The notes: a model not told the origin generated them from the sequence alone. DNA of 64,000 bases from Brumicola pallidula DSM 14239 = ACAM 615 (GCF_000428905.1 NZ_KE386819.1:30230-94229); one strand, 5' to 3'. Positions 8,032-17,784 are shown, counted from the stretch's first letter. Made by a program: numbers and translations.

Positions 8032-10926
8032 CTATAACGCCCTGCCATTGTACGACACAAAGTCGATTAAAGGTGCAGGTTCTGCAATACAATACCCTTG
8101 TGCAAAGTCCAATCCCATTTTCCCAAGCTGCACCATAATCTCATCAGATTCAACAAACTCAGCGACAGTTTGAATAGACATAGCGCCTGCAACATCACGA
8201 ATGGAGGTTACCATTGCAAGATCAATTGGGTCGGTCAATATATTGCGAATAAAATTTCCATCAATTTTGACATAGTCTACAGGTAAGTTTTTTAAATAGG
8301 CATAACTAGAAAAGCCACTGCCAAAGTCATCGATCGCGAAGGTGCAGCCTAAGCGTTTAAATTGCTTGATGAAAGCGATAACGTCGTTCATTTTGATGAT
8401 AGCCAGTGTTTCCCTAATTTCAAAACATATTTTTTCGGGCGGAATATGATACTTTTCAAATGCGTTAAGCAAGAAAAACTGGAAGTCGTCATCAGACAAT
8501 GAGTGGCCGGTAATATTAATATTACATTTGGCAAGTTTGTGCATATATTCGGAGTTTGTGTTTAACCAAATAAAATAGTTCTCAATGACCCACTTATCTA
8601 CTTTATTACTTAAGTTACAACGCTCTGCCGCAGGCATAAAAAATTCTGGGAGCGTCAAGTCACCGGTTTCGGTTCTTAAGCGAATAAGGATCTCATAGTA
8701 ATCATTGTCATCTGCTTTGTTGAGCGGACGGTAATGTTGAAAATACAGTTCAAATGAATCTTCTTTTAACGCTCGAGTGACTTCGTTAACCCAGTAAAGT
8801 TCTCTCTCGTAACTATTTTTTGTGTCCATATCTTTTGAAAACACATGCACTTTATCGCGACCACTTTCTTTGGCAACAATACAGGCTGTGTCTGCAAAAC
8901 TGAGTAACTCTTCGGCGTCAGTCGCATTGAGTTCATGTCTTGCAATACCGATGCTCACACTTTGACTAAAGCGATGGCGATCCCACTTAAATTCAAAGTT
9001 ACGTACCTGAGAAAGAATTTTCTCAGTTGTTGCATTAATTCTACTTTCATCACTAAATTCAACAATAAGACCAAATTCATCTGCACTTAAGCGAGCGAAA
9101 ATCCATTTGGGATCAAACACTTCATATAGTTCATGTGCAAGTTCCTTTATAAATACATCCCCGGCAGCGTGACCACAGGTATCATTAATAATTTTAAACT
9201 GATCGACATCAATATAAAACACGGCGAATTTTTGATCGCTAACGTTGCTTTGTGTGATTTTATCATTCAATAATTGCAAGAAGTGACGACGATTATGCAA
9301 GCCTGTTAATTGATCGTGCGTATTCAAATACTGCAGATTAATTTGATTTACTCTGCGTTCGGTAATATCGAATAGGCTACCAAAATGCTCTGCATCACCA
9401 TTGGCTTTTACTATTTGGCTTGAAATTGAAAACCAAAATTCTCTGCCATCAACTCGCTTCCCTCTAAATTCTTTACCTAGGACTGTTCGTTGCGAGGACA
9501 ACTCTCCTAGTAATAAGTCAGCCTCAACAGGATCCGAAAACAAATCATGTATTTTATGCAAAGTGGCCAGCAGTTGTCGTTCCGACTCAAAACCAAAAAG
9601 TGATGTAAAGGCGGTATTTGCGCGCAGCAACGTTCCGTCAGATTTGGCTGCGTATAAACCCTCTGCGGTATTATCAAAAACATCTGCAAAGTGTTGCAGA
9701 TTGCTAATAATCGTCGCTTGCTCGTGTTCTTGTCGATACACCAACGAATGCTCTCGACTAATAATCGCGACACCAATTAGCATGATCCCAAAGCAAGTAA
9801 AGGCAAATGGCAGTGCTGCTGAATAGCTTAGATGACTCGCACCTTGTGCAAATGAGAGCACTTCCAATACAGCAACTAAGCCTATTGCAAGCCAACCACA
9901 GAAGTAAATAATAGTGCTGCGCATATCAATCTTAGATCGATACATAAGTGTGGCGAAGAGTTTGCTGACTAAAAACGCAATGATGATGCCTAAAATAGAG
10001 ATTAATTGCCAAAAGTCGTTGTACAGAAATAACGTAACGATAGGGACTACTAGCAAAATGTAGTGGGCCCGCAACCAAACGCGAGATACCGGTACAAATA
10101 TATCGCGACCAATCTTAATCGCGGCAAATAAACTAATCGTTAAACTAAAGGCAGTTATTTCAGCAGCAAAGGCGGGTAGGTTAAATAAACTGGGTAGAAT
10201 ACCTTCGGCGCTAAGTAATGTGGTCATCGAGGCAACTGAAAATATCGCAAACCAAAAGCGAGCGGGCGCATTCTTGAGCATATATGTGATTAAGAAGTAG
10301 GTTGCTAATAGCGATAAACCACCGCTAAGAGCACCGAGCAAAATGAGTCGAATGCTGCTTTGTTGCTCAAAGCTTTCTTCATCCCATAATTCGACAGGCA
10401 AGATTGCAGGACCATCATCATTTATTCGCAAGTACACACTAAGTAGTTGATCGGGACGAGAAGTGAGGGCCATCCTAAAACCATGTAGACCACTGGCCGC
10501 GGAATTTGGGTTGGCATTATTGCGCTGAATAGACTGTATAATACGACCTTGTTCATCGACTAAAAAACCATCTATGCGGTCAATAAAGGTATTTCCGGCA
10601 ATGAGCATGAGCGGAATATTAATATTACCGCTATTTTGAATTTGGAAACGGACCCACAGAACTTTGTTTTCAGGGATGGGGGTGAGCGAAAATGTCCGTT
10701 GCCACTGCGTCAGTTGGACCACATCGGACAGCAATAAACCTTCACTGGTGTAGTGCAATACGGCTATGTTTTGCAAATTAATCGACGTAGTTATCTCTTG
10801 TGCTTCGACGATATTAATCATATCAGCGGGTGACTGTTCTTGGCAGAAGGCCTTTAGTGGCAGCGCACTCACAGCTATTAACAGTCCAATAATTAAATAC
10901 TGAGCAAATATTGCTTTCAATTTCAT
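8032..10926 (-). CDS. 7TM-DISM membrane protein with PAS, degenerate GGDEF and EAL domains
   Basis: A signal peptide is followed by a periplasmic 7TMR-DISMED2-like domain (about residues 45-190), seven membrane helices (about 200-390), a PAS domain with PAC (about 415-535), a GGDEF-like domain and a C-terminal EAL domain. The GGDEF signature reads SADEF, so diguanylate cyclase activity is unlikely. The EAL domain keeps YEILIRL (EIL for EAL), IDDFGSGFSS, VKIDGNFI, AEFVES and QGYCIAEP, so it may hydrolyse c-di-GMP. The ATG at 10926 is preferred over 10941 because AAAGGAC lies 4-6 bases before it. It probably senses an external ligand. The PilZ-like protein at 34168 would be a possible effector. 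Confidence 0.88.
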   Translation of the reverse strand: MKLKAIFAQYLIIGLLIAVSALPLKAFCQEQSPADMINIVEAQEITTSINLQNIAVLHYTSEGLLLSDVVQLTQWQRTFSLTPIPENKVLWVRFQIQNSGNINIPLMLIAGNTFIDRIDGFLVDEQGRIIQSIQRNNANPNSAASGLHGFRMALTSRPDQLLSVYLRINDDGPAILPVELWDEESFEQQSSIRLILLGALSGGLSLLATYFLITYMLKNAPARFWFAIFSVASMTTLLSAEGILPSLFNLPAFAAEITAFSLTISLFAAIKIGRDIFVPVSRVWLRAHYILLVVPIVTLFLYNDFWQLISILGIIIAFLVSKLFATLMYRSKIDMRSTIIYFCGWLAIGLVAVLEVLSFAQGASHLSYSAALPFAFTCFGIMLIGVAIISREHSLVYRQEHEQATIISNLQHFADVFDNTAEGLYAAKSDGTLLRANTAFTSLFGFESERQLLATLHKIHDLFSDPVEADLLLGELSSQRTVLGKEFRGKRVDGREFWFSISSQIVKANGDAEHFGSLFDITERRVNQINLQYLNTHDQLTGLHNRRHFLQLLNDKITQSNVSDQKFAVFYIDVDQFKIINDTCGHAAGDVFIKELAHELYEVFDPKWIFARLSADEFGLIVEFSDESRINATTEKILSQVRNFEFKWDRHRFSQSVSIGIARHELNATDAEELLSFADTACIVAKESGRDKVHVFSKDMDTKNSYERELYWVNEVTRALKEDSFELYFQHYRPLNKADDNDYYEILIRLRTETGDLTLPEFFMPAAERCNLSNKVDKWVIENYFIWLNTNSEYMHKLAKCNINITGHSLSDDDFQFFLLNAFEKYHIPPEKICFEIRETLAIIKMNDVIAFIKQFKRLGCTFAIDDFGSGFSSYAYLKNLPVDYVKIDGNFIRNILTDPIDLAMVTSIRDVAGAMSIQTVAEFVESDEIMVQLGKMGLDFAQGYCIAEPAPLIDFVSYNGRAL

Positions 10927-10943
10927 TATGTCCTTTTGCAACT

Positions 10944-10975
10944 CAAGCCCTATTTTAGTCTTAAAACCGGGCTTG
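10944..10975. other. Inverted repeat upstream of the EAL gene
   Basis: CAAGCCC (10944-10950) and GGGCTTG (10969-10975) form a perfect 7-bp stem around an 18-nt loop, 18 bases before the start of the EAL gene. No T-run follows on either strand, so it is more likely a leader structure or operator than an intrinsic terminator. Confidence 0.35.
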
Positions 10976-11116
10976 TGTGAAGGAAAAATATATCTGGTTT
11001 AACCAATCAAATAACTGATATTATTAATGAAAACGCTTTTCTACATAAGCCCTTACGTTACAGATAATAACTCAAGCTTGCGCTAGTGGATACAAAACAA
11101 CGACCGGCTTTATGAC

Positions 11117-12601
11117 TTAACTGCTGCATGACAATGAAATACCTTTTTGCGGATTGGCTGGAGGCTCAGAAAAATGCGCAAATTCAGGATGGTCTTCAAA
11201 TGGCGATGTCAGCACTTTTACGAGTACCTCAAAAATTGAAAAATCATCGTCTTCAGCGGCTTCAATTGCTTCTTGCACTAAGTGGTTTCGTAATACAAAT
11301 TTAGGATTAACCGCCAGCATTTTTTGTTGGATTTGTGCCCAACTACTGTCTGACAATGAGATCAGGTTTTGTTGTATTTCATGGTAATTAACACACCATT
11401 GGCGAACTCGATCTGCTTGCACAAAGTTATCGGATATACTAGATAAATCGAGACTTTCAAGTGATAGTAATTGTTCACTCACTAGTCGAAATGATTGATG
11501 GAAATCTGCCTTCTCATCCTCTAAAATAGTCATCCATTCGGCTATCAATACATCAATTTCAGAGACCAGTTGGGCATCATTGATGGTATGTTCATAAAGG
11601 CCCAAACGGCGCTTCATTAATATTTGATATTCGTTTACTAGGGTAGTTTCATAGGTCGTTAATACGGCCTTTATTTCGTCAATTTCTAAAAATGGGGTAA
11701 ACGCATGTGCCAGGGCATTCAAATTCCACAGTCCGATACTGGGTTGCTGATCAAAAGCATATCTTCCTGTATGATCTGAACTGTTACACACATACTCCGG
11801 AATAAAATCATCTAGGAAAGCATACGGGCCGTAATCAAACGTAATGCCATGAATAGACATATTATCGGTATTCATTACACCATGGTTAAATCCATAGGCT
11901 TGCCACTTTGCAATCATCAAAGCGGTCTTTGTAACAATACTTTGGAACATGTCTCGGTGTGGTGTTGGTGAATTTAAACAACTTGGGAAGTGGTGTTTAA
12001 ATGAATAATTAAACAAGGCTTCTAGTTGCTGCGGTTGGTTGCTGTGATGAAAATACTCAAAGTGCCCAAATCGTATGTGACTTTGGCACGTTCTGATCAT
12101 CATTGCACCGCGCTCTCGCTGTTCGCGATGCACCGGTTCGTGACTGGTCAACAAGCATAGAGAGCGACTACTTGGAATGCCTAGAACATGCAAGGCCTCG
12201 CCCGCAAGGTATTCTCGAATGGTTGAGCGCAAAACCGCTCTGCCGTCGGCATGACGACTATAGGGTGTTTGACCGGCCCCTTTTAAATGCAAATCCCAAA
12301 AAGCACCATTTGGCGCCTTAATTTCGCCTAACAGTAATCCACGACCATCACCGAGGTTTGGATTCCATTGGCCAAATTGATGTCCACCGTACTTTTGGGC
12401 AACACTATTTGCTTGTAATTCTCCATTTTCACTAAATAATGCTGATAACAACGCGTCGGTTTCAAGTTCCTTGAGGTCGATACCTAATTCAGCTGCGAGT
12501 GATTCATTGCGCACAGCAACTCTGGCGCGGGTAACGGGGAATGGTTTTACGTGGCTGCTAATGGCGCTGAGCTCTGTGGCATAATGATGAAAAAGTTGCA
12601 T
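11117..12601 (-). CDS. selO: Protein adenylyltransferase SelO (YdiU family)
   Basis: SelO is a pseudokinase-fold enzyme that transfers AMP from ATP to Ser/Thr/Tyr residues of proteins and takes part in redox stress responses. The 494-residue product shows the family blocks QKYGGHQFGQWNPNLGDGRG, LKGAGQTPYSRHADGRAVLRS, the metal-binding NTDNMSIHG and ITFDYGPYAFLDD, and NPKFVLRNH near the end. The C-terminus reads SLSCSS. The Cys stands where eukaryotic SELENOO carries selenocysteine, as in other bacterial forms. It is a monocistronic minus-strand gene. The selenium genes at 50994-53149 are not linked to it. Confidence 0.95.
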   Translation of the reverse strand: MQLFHHYATELSAISSHVKPFPVTRARVAVRNESLAAELGIDLKELETDALLSALFSENGELQANSVAQKYGGHQFGQWNPNLGDGRGLLLGEIKAPNGAFWDLHLKGAGQTPYSRHADGRAVLRSTIREYLAGEALHVLGIPSSRSLCLLTSHEPVHREQRERGAMMIRTCQSHIRFGHFEYFHHSNQPQQLEALFNYSFKHHFPSCLNSPTPHRDMFQSIVTKTALMIAKWQAYGFNHGVMNTDNMSIHGITFDYGPYAFLDDFIPEYVCNSSDHTGRYAFDQQPSIGLWNLNALAHAFTPFLEIDEIKAVLTTYETTLVNEYQILMKRRLGLYEHTINDAQLVSEIDVLIAEWMTILEDEKADFHQSFRLVSEQLLSLESLDLSSISDNFVQADRVRQWCVNYHEIQQNLISLSDSSWAQIQQKMLAVNPKFVLRNHLVQEAIEAAEDDDFSIFEVLVKVLTSPFEDHPEFAHFSEPPANPQKGISLSCSS

Positions 12602-12662
12602 GCTATCTCGTTTGAATTAGTATGCAGTGACTATACGTTAGTTTTGTGCAAAGGAATCAATA

Positions 12663-13028
12663 ATGAGAAAAATAATTAAAAGAAATAAGACAAGAATGTC
12701 CTTAAATAAAAAACTTCTTGCACTAATCGTGTTTTCTGTTGCGAGCCTTTCAGCGTGCGCAGATACAATATTACAAGGTGATGTTAAACGAGGCTCAGAA
12801 ATCTCCGTGGTTTGCGGCATGTGTCATGGCGTAAATGGCATCTCAAACATACCTATCTACCCAAATTTAGCAGGTCAAAAAGAACAATATTTAGTCCTCC
12901 AATTAAAAGCATTCCGAAGTGGCGAACGGGTAAATATAGCGATGACCTCGCATGCACAAAAACTAACAGACCAAGATATTGCGGATCTATCAGCTTACTA
13001 TGCGCAACTCGATCCAAAGCCTCAATAA
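12663..13028 (+). CDS. Small c-type cytochrome (cytochrome c4/c553-like)
   Basis: An N-terminal basic stretch and hydrophobic segment end in LSAC, which fits either a lipobox or a signal-peptidase site just after it. One haem-binding motif CGMCH follows, and a distal Met is available (AMTSHAQKL). The pattern YPNLAGQKEQYLVLQLKAFRSGER is typical of class I cytochromes of the c4/c5 group. At about 95 mature residues it is a single-haem electron carrier of the periplasm. AAGGA 9 bases before the ATG at 12663 supports this start. No oxidase or dehydrogenase partner is adjacent. Confidence 0.88.
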   Translation: MRKIIKRNKTRMSLNKKLLALIVFSVASLSACADTILQGDVKRGSEISVVCGMCHGVNGISNIPIYPNLAGQKEQYLVLQLKAFRSGERVNIAMTSHAQKLTDQDIADLSAYYAQLDPKPQ

Positions 13029-13167
13029 AACTTTTTAAATCTAAATGACTTGTCAATAAGTATAAATAATCTACTATACAAAAAAATTCAGATGAGCAAT
13101 GTATTTCCTATCAGTCCCTAAGAACAGTCTCTGCAAAAGATTGTAGTCAGGGGTTTTTGCAGAAGAT

Positions 13168-13219
13168 TTTGTATAAAGCTTTTGTATAAAGCGTTTGTAT
13201 AAAGCGTTTGTATAAATTT
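13168..13219 (+). repeat. Four tandem 13-bp repeats in the intergenic region 13029-13343
   Basis: Units TTTGTATAAAGCT, TTTGTATAAAGCG, TTTGTATAAAGCG and TTTGTATAAATTT follow each other without gaps, and a more degenerate tail (TTTATATAAAGTTTG) continues to about 13244. The unit contains TATAAA, so each copy offers a -10-like box. The 315-bp stretch between the cytochrome and the GST gene holds nothing else recognisable. Confidence 0.75.
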
Positions 13220-13343
13220 TTTATAGTATTTTTATATAAAGTTTGTTGTAGAAGGCTTTTACATGAGGTCTATGTGAAAGGTTTTGCGGTTGCATAAAGA
13301 ATCGCAATTAATGGAATAGCGAATTAACACTGAAGGAGAAAAT

Positions 13344-14012
13344 ATGTTTCAGTTACACCATTTGAATAACTCACGCTCTCAACGCATCGTTTGGATGTTG
13401 GAAGCCGTCGGCGCAGATTATGAGATTAAGGTCTACAGGCGCGATGCTAAAACCAATTTAGCCCCACCTGAGTTGAAAAAAATTCATCCATTGGGCAGAG
13501 CGCCTGTGTTGATCCACAACGGTAAGGTGATTGCTGAATCAGGTGCTATTTGTGATTACATCGCGAGGCAATTTCCTGATTCTGGAATGTTACCGGAGTC
13601 AAACGCGGATAGCTTCAACGATGTGCAATTTTGGTCGCACTACGCGGAAGGTAGTTTCATGCCTTCGTTGGTAACCAGTATGGTGCTTGAAAAAGCGAGG
13701 GAAAAAGTCAGTCCATTTTTTATTCGTTATGTTGCAGACAAAATAATTGATGGTGTAATGGATGCTTACTTTGGTAAAAACATTGAAGCAAATTTAGTCT
13801 TCGTTGAAGGCCATTTGGCAGACAACAAATGGTTTGTCGGCGACATACCCACACTGGCTGATGTACAGATGAGTTTTGGCCTTGAAGGTTTATTTGATAG
13901 TGGCAAACTTAAGCCTTTTAAGCATATGACGACTTACGTTCAGCAACTTAGAAACTTGCAAAGTCACAGAACCGCAATGGCTAAGATGAAAGAGGCTGAA
14001 GCGTCTTTTTAA
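13344..14012 (+). CDS. Glutathione S-transferase family protein
   Basis: The 222-residue protein has the thioredoxin-like N-terminal domain of GSTs (YHHL-type start FQLHHLNNSRSQRIVWMLE, the cis-Pro block GRAPVLIHNG, and ESGAICDYIA, which binds the gamma-glutamyl part of glutathione), and a helical C-terminal domain (DIPTLADVQMSF). Ser10 in the NNSRS stretch is a likely catalytic residue. It would conjugate glutathione to electrophiles or act as a peroxidase. A good GAAGGAG site precedes the ATG. The upstream region with four 13-bp TATAAA-containing repeats could influence its transcription. Confidence 0.88.
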   Translation: MFQLHHLNNSRSQRIVWMLEAVGADYEIKVYRRDAKTNLAPPELKKIHPLGRAPVLIHNGKVIAESGAICDYIARQFPDSGMLPESNADSFNDVQFWSHYAEGSFMPSLVTSMVLEKAREKVSPFFIRYVADKIIDGVMDAYFGKNIEANLVFVEGHLADNKWFVGDIPTLADVQMSFGLEGLFDSGKLKPFKHMTTYVQQLRNLQSHRTAMAKMKEAEASF

Positions 14013-14053
14013 TTAACTGGCACGGTCAGTTAGCAGGGTAATTATATAAGGCC

Positions 14054-15937
14054 TTAACGACTTCCTAAATAGTCTTCAATAAGCGTAATAAAAGCCTCTC
14101 CATATCGCTCTAGCTTAGTTTGACCGACACCGGTGACCCCAATAAATTGGTTCTTGTCTGTGGGCATTTTGTCTGTCATATCTGCAAGCGTAGCATCACT
14201 AAAAATGACAAAAGCGGGTACATTTTCTTCTTCAGCAACTTGTTTTCTCAGGTGTTTCAACTTAGCAAATAGCTGGCGGTCAATATTCACCGGCTCTGCT
14301 TTGTTTCGTTTGCTCGTATCGACACTTAATTTAGGTACAGCAAGATGCACAATGCGTTCTGCTTTCAAAACAGCGCGAGCCGATTCATTAATACGTAAAA
14401 TACCAGACAGAGTCATATCAATGCGCAAAAGTCCTTGGTGGATCAATTGCTGAATAATATTATGCCAGTAGTTATCAGATTGGTCTTTGCCGATACCGTA
14501 GGTGCTCAATTCATTGTGTTTATTGTCCAGTATCCTTCTTATGCTTTTGCCGCGTAGAACATCAATTACGTATTGTACGGAGGTGTCTTGTTTCAGGCGG
14601 TAAACGCATGATAATGCTTGCTGTGCCTGCGTCGTACCTTCAAATAATTTGGGTGGGTCGAGACAAATGTCGCAGTTACCACATTGCTCTTCGCGATAAT
14701 CTGAAAAGTAGTTTAATAACACTTGTCGCCTGCAAGTTTGCGCTTCAGCAAACGCTTCCATAGCTTCAAATTTATGCATCTCAATATCATATCGATCGGG
14801 TGCTGTGCCGGTTGAAATCCACTGTTTAATTCTAGCAGCATCACGTTCGTCAAATAACAATAGTGCCTCTGCAGGCATACCATCTCGACCTGCTCGTCCC
14901 GTTTCTTGATAGTAAGATTCAACACTTCGAGGCACATCATGATGCACTACAAAGCGAACATTCGATTTATTAATACCCATGCCAAAGGCAACGGTTGCGA
15001 TTACAACCTGCAAATCGTCTTTTAGAAATTGAGTCTGTACAAATTCGCGCGTAGCGGTATCTCGACCGGCATGATAAGCATCACACTTAATACCCGCGCT
15101 TTGTAAGCGCTGAGTTAGGTCGTCCACTTTCGCTCGGCTATTACAGTATACAATACCGGCAGCACCATCTTGTTGCTTAACAAAGGCAACGACTTGGTCA
15201 AACCCTTTATATTTGGCGAGTAGGTTGTATCGAATATTTGGGCGATCGAAGCCTCCCTTAAAAACGAAGGGATTTTCTAGCTGCAATTGATGTTGAATGT
15301 CGACTTGCGTGGCATGGTCGGCGGTAGCCGTTAACGCGATAAAGGGAACATTCTGGAACTGCGACTTTAAACGCCCAAGTTGACGATAATCTTGTCTAAA
15401 ATCATGCCCCCAATGCGAAACGCAATGTGCTTCATCCACTGCAATTAAGCTCACTTTGACCCGTTGCAATGAATTCAGAAAATACGATTTTAATAACCTT
15501 TCGGGTGCTACGTAAAGCAGGTCAAGTTCGCCACGGAATAATTGCTCAGTTATTTGTTGAGACTCTTCAGCGTCTTGTGATGAGTTTAAGTAGGCTGCTT
15601 TTACGCCTTGGGCTGTCAACTGTTGTACTTGATCTTGCATTAAAGAAATAAGCGGTGAAACAACAATAGTGATGCCTTCGAGAGCCAATGCCGGAACCTG
15701 ATAACACAGCGATTTGCCGCCGCCGGTAGGCAATAGAATAAGCGCATCTTGGCCATTTAAGATTTTATCAATGACCTCCATTTGGCCTGCACGAAACTCA
15801 GCATAGCCAAAGGTATCTTTTAATATTTTTGCACACTTTTGGTAGTGTTGAGTATCGACATTTTCAGACGCTATTACGCCACTTACCTTGTTGATATTCT
15901 CGGCAATAGCATTAGATTGTTGTGCAATAAGGCTCAA
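14054..15937 (-). CDS. recQ: ATP-dependent DNA helicase RecQ
   Basis: The 627-residue 3'-5' helicase has Walker A TGGGKS (residues 71-76), the DEAHCVSHWGHDFRQDY block, motif VI (QETGRAGRDG), the RQC zinc cluster (CRRQ ... CGNCDIC) with its winged helix, and a C-terminal HRDC domain ending in KLERYGEAFITLIEDYL. It is full length. It works with RecJ/RecFOR in gap repair and at stalled forks. The start is a TTG at 15937. The protein carries about 30 residues before the usual RecQ start and an internal Met is not obvious, so the N-terminus is uncertain. It converges on the GST gene. Confidence 0.96.
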   Translation of the reverse strand: MSLIAQQSNAIAENINKVSGVIASENVDTQHYQKCAKILKDTFGYAEFRAGQMEVIDKILNGQDALILLPTGGGKSLCYQVPALALEGITIVVSPLISLMQDQVQQLTAQGVKAAYLNSSQDAEESQQITEQLFRGELDLLYVAPERLLKSYFLNSLQRVKVSLIAVDEAHCVSHWGHDFRQDYRQLGRLKSQFQNVPFIALTATADHATQVDIQHQLQLENPFVFKGGFDRPNIRYNLLAKYKGFDQVVAFVKQQDGAAGIVYCNSRAKVDDLTQRLQSAGIKCDAYHAGRDTATREFVQTQFLKDDLQVVIATVAFGMGINKSNVRFVVHHDVPRSVESYYQETGRAGRDGMPAEALLLFDERDAARIKQWISTGTAPDRYDIEMHKFEAMEAFAEAQTCRRQVLLNYFSDYREEQCGNCDICLDPPKLFEGTTQAQQALSCVYRLKQDTSVQYVIDVLRGKSIRRILDNKHNELSTYGIGKDQSDNYWHNIIQQLIHQGLLRIDMTLSGILRINESARAVLKAERIVHLAVPKLSVDTSKRNKAEPVNIDRQLFAKLKHLRKQVAEEENVPAFVIFSDATLADMTDKMPTDKNQFIGVTGVGQTKLERYGEAFITLIEDYLGSR

Positions 15938-16089
15938 TTTTTATCTCATTCAAATTTGATGTCGGCATTTTACGCGTTTTTGCGCTTGAATTCATGCTGT
16001 ACTAGCAGACTATTTTATTATTGCTGGGTATTTGCACATTTTAAAAACTGTAGTAATGTAGTTACCTGTATATAAAGTGAGCGATAAAC

Positions 16090-16335
16090 ATGAGTGTAGA
16101 TACATTTACAAGCCGTCAATTTAACCAAGACCCAAGTTCAGTAAAGCGTGCCGCTAAAAACGGACCAGTAAAAATTACTGAACGAGGTGTTGTTGCTTAC
16201 ATGATGATGAGCATTGAGGAATATTTGGAAATAACCGGTAAAACTAGCACTATTTGCGATTTATTAGGTGCGCCAAATACAGCTGATATCGAATTATCGG
16301 TGCCTAAGTTCAAAACTACCAGTCAGTCAGCATAA
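16090..16335 (+). CDS. Type II antitoxin of the Phd/YefM family
   Basis: An 81-residue protein starting SVDTFTSRQFNQDPSSVKRAAKNGPVKITERGVVAYMMMSIEEYLEI, which is the Phd/YefM DNA-binding fold (conserved SRxFN, K-A-A, P-V-x-I-T-x-R-G). The C-terminal third is expected to wrap around and inhibit the toxin. It starts 9 bases before the PIN toxin gene, the standard antitoxin-first order. Such antitoxins repress their own operon. The upstream sequence has no clear palindrome. Confidence 0.85.
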   Translation: MSVDTFTSRQFNQDPSSVKRAAKNGPVKITERGVVAYMMMSIEEYLEITGKTSTICDLLGAPNTADIELSVPKFKTTSQSA

Positions 16336-16344
16336 GGGACTACT

Positions 16345-16758
16345 ATGTATTTACTCGATACTAGCGTTTTGTCGGTATTAAGAAGCCCAGGCGCGCAGGA
16401 TGCAAAACTTGTTGCATGGGCCAGTCAGCAACAGACTTTTAATTTGTATGTTTCATCAATAAGCATACTGGAATTGAAGTTGGCCATCTTACAAAAAAGA
16501 AAAACCAGTCCTGGGGAATGCGACGTTTTAAATACTTGGCTACAAAAGCAAGTATTACAAGGTTTTAAAGGTCGGATTGTTGCATTTGATGGCGAAATGG
16601 CAGAGTATTGCGCCGCATTGCACGTGCCTAATCCTAAATCGGAAAGAGACGCTATGATTGCAGCTACTTGCTTGGTGAAAAATTTTAGTTTAGTTACTCG
16701 CCATCCGTTAGATTACAAGCATATTAAGATACAAACGATTAACCCTTGGGAAGCATAG
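16345..16758 (+). CDS. PIN-domain ribonuclease toxin, VapC/FitB-like
   Basis: The 137-residue product starts MYLLDTSVLSVLR with the first catalytic Asp (D5), has an ILELKLAI segment with the conserved Glu, and the late acidic residue in SERDAMIAATCLV, followed by LVTRHPLDY. These are the Mg2+-binding residues of PIN-domain nucleases, which cut tRNA or other RNA when free of antitoxin. All expected acidic positions appear present, so the toxin looks intact. It forms a two-gene module with the Phd-type antitoxin, a pairing well known in FitAB/VapBC-like systems. Confidence 0.88.
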   Translation: MYLLDTSVLSVLRSPGAQDAKLVAWASQQQTFNLYVSSISILELKLAILQKRKTSPGECDVLNTWLQKQVLQGFKGRIVAFDGEMAEYCAALHVPNPKSERDAMIAATCLVKNFSLVTRHPLDYKHIKIQTINPWEA

Positions 16759-16859
16759 AGTCGATTATCCTGAAAGGTTGGTAATGCTACGTTTTTCTTG
16801 TCCGTATATAGTAAAGAGTGAACTAAAACTCACTCGTATTAACCGTTAAAGAGAGTCAA

Positions 16860-17780
16860 TTGAGCCAACAAAGTTCAGTCCGTTCCGGCGTTATTTTTGC
16901 GCTTTGTGCCTATACAATGTGGGGCATTGCACCCATCTACTTTAAAGCACTTGCCGATGTTCCCCCGATCGAAATATTAATGCATCGCGTAGTTTGGGCA
17001 TTCGTATTACTGTCGTTTTTGATTGTTGGCTTGCGTCATATTGGTAAAGTGAAAGCGGCTATAAAAAGTACGCGAGTGCTGATTACCCTGATGGTGGCAA
17101 GTACCTTACTTGCATGCAATTGGTTTTTGTATATATGGGCGGTTAATAACGACTTTATTCTTGAAGCAAGTTTGGGCTATTACATTAATCCGCTAATTAA
17201 TGTGTTCTTAGGGCGTCTATTTTTGGGTGAAACCTTGCGAATGACGCAAAAGGTCGCCGTCGGTGTCGCCGTTACTGGTGTCTTGATCATGATTTTTAAT
17301 TTTGGTTACGTTCCGTGGATTGCCTTAACGTTGGCGATGAGTTTTAGTATTTATGGACTACTGCGCAAGCAAGTCTCTGTAGACTCATTGCCTGGTTTGT
17401 TTATAGAAACTTTATTTCTGTTCCCCGCAGCCATTATTTATTGGCTATTCTTTGCCACTCAAGTGTCCGATTTAAGCAATAATACAAGCTCACTGAATGT
17501 TTTATTGTTACTAGCGGGTGTAGTTTCAACGGCTCCGTTACTTTGCTTTACCGCTGCGGCTCGACGTATTCGCTATTCAACCTTAGGCTTTTTTCAATAT
17601 ATTGGCCCCTCGTTAATGTTTGTTTTGGCGGTGACCCTTTATAATGAGCAACTGAGCACTGCACGTTTAGTGACTTTTTGTTTTGTTTGGGTGGCATTAG
17701 CATTATTTACTTTCGACACATTCAAGCATTATCGAAGAGAGATGAAAGAAAAGAAACTAGCAGCCTTACGTCCTGAATAG
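16860..17780 (+). CDS. rarD: EamA-family permease RarD
   Basis: The 306-residue inner-membrane protein has about ten hydrophobic helices and the RarD signature at the start (SGVIFALCAYTMWGIAPIYFKAL, then PPIEILMHRVVWAF). It belongs to the drug/metabolite transporter superfamily. RarD was named for chloramphenicol sensitivity, but its natural substrate is unclear. The start codon is TTG at 16860, with AGAGAG 7 bases upstream. It is monocistronic, and a decayed coding remnant lies just downstream on the other strand. Confidence 0.9.
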   Translation: MSQQSSVRSGVIFALCAYTMWGIAPIYFKALADVPPIEILMHRVVWAFVLLSFLIVGLRHIGKVKAAIKSTRVLITLMVASTLLACNWFLYIWAVNNDFILEASLGYYINPLINVFLGRLFLGETLRMTQKVAVGVAVTGVLIMIFNFGYVPWIALTLAMSFSIYGLLRKQVSVDSLPGLFIETLFLFPAAIIYWLFFATQVSDLSNNTSSLNVLLLLAGVVSTAPLLCFTAAARRIRYSTLGFFQYIGPSLMFVLAVTLYNEQLSTARLVTFCFVWVALALFTFDTFKHYRREMKEKKLAALRPE

Positions 17781-17784
17781 CAGA

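Noticed and set aside
13168-13219. Replication iterons or plasmid origin
   Set aside because: No initiator protein gene and no DnaA boxes are near. The array lies between ordinary chromosomal genes.
14014-14032. Terminator TAACTG/CAGTTA between GST and recQ
   Set aside because: Six-base arms without a T-run. Possible but not supportable.
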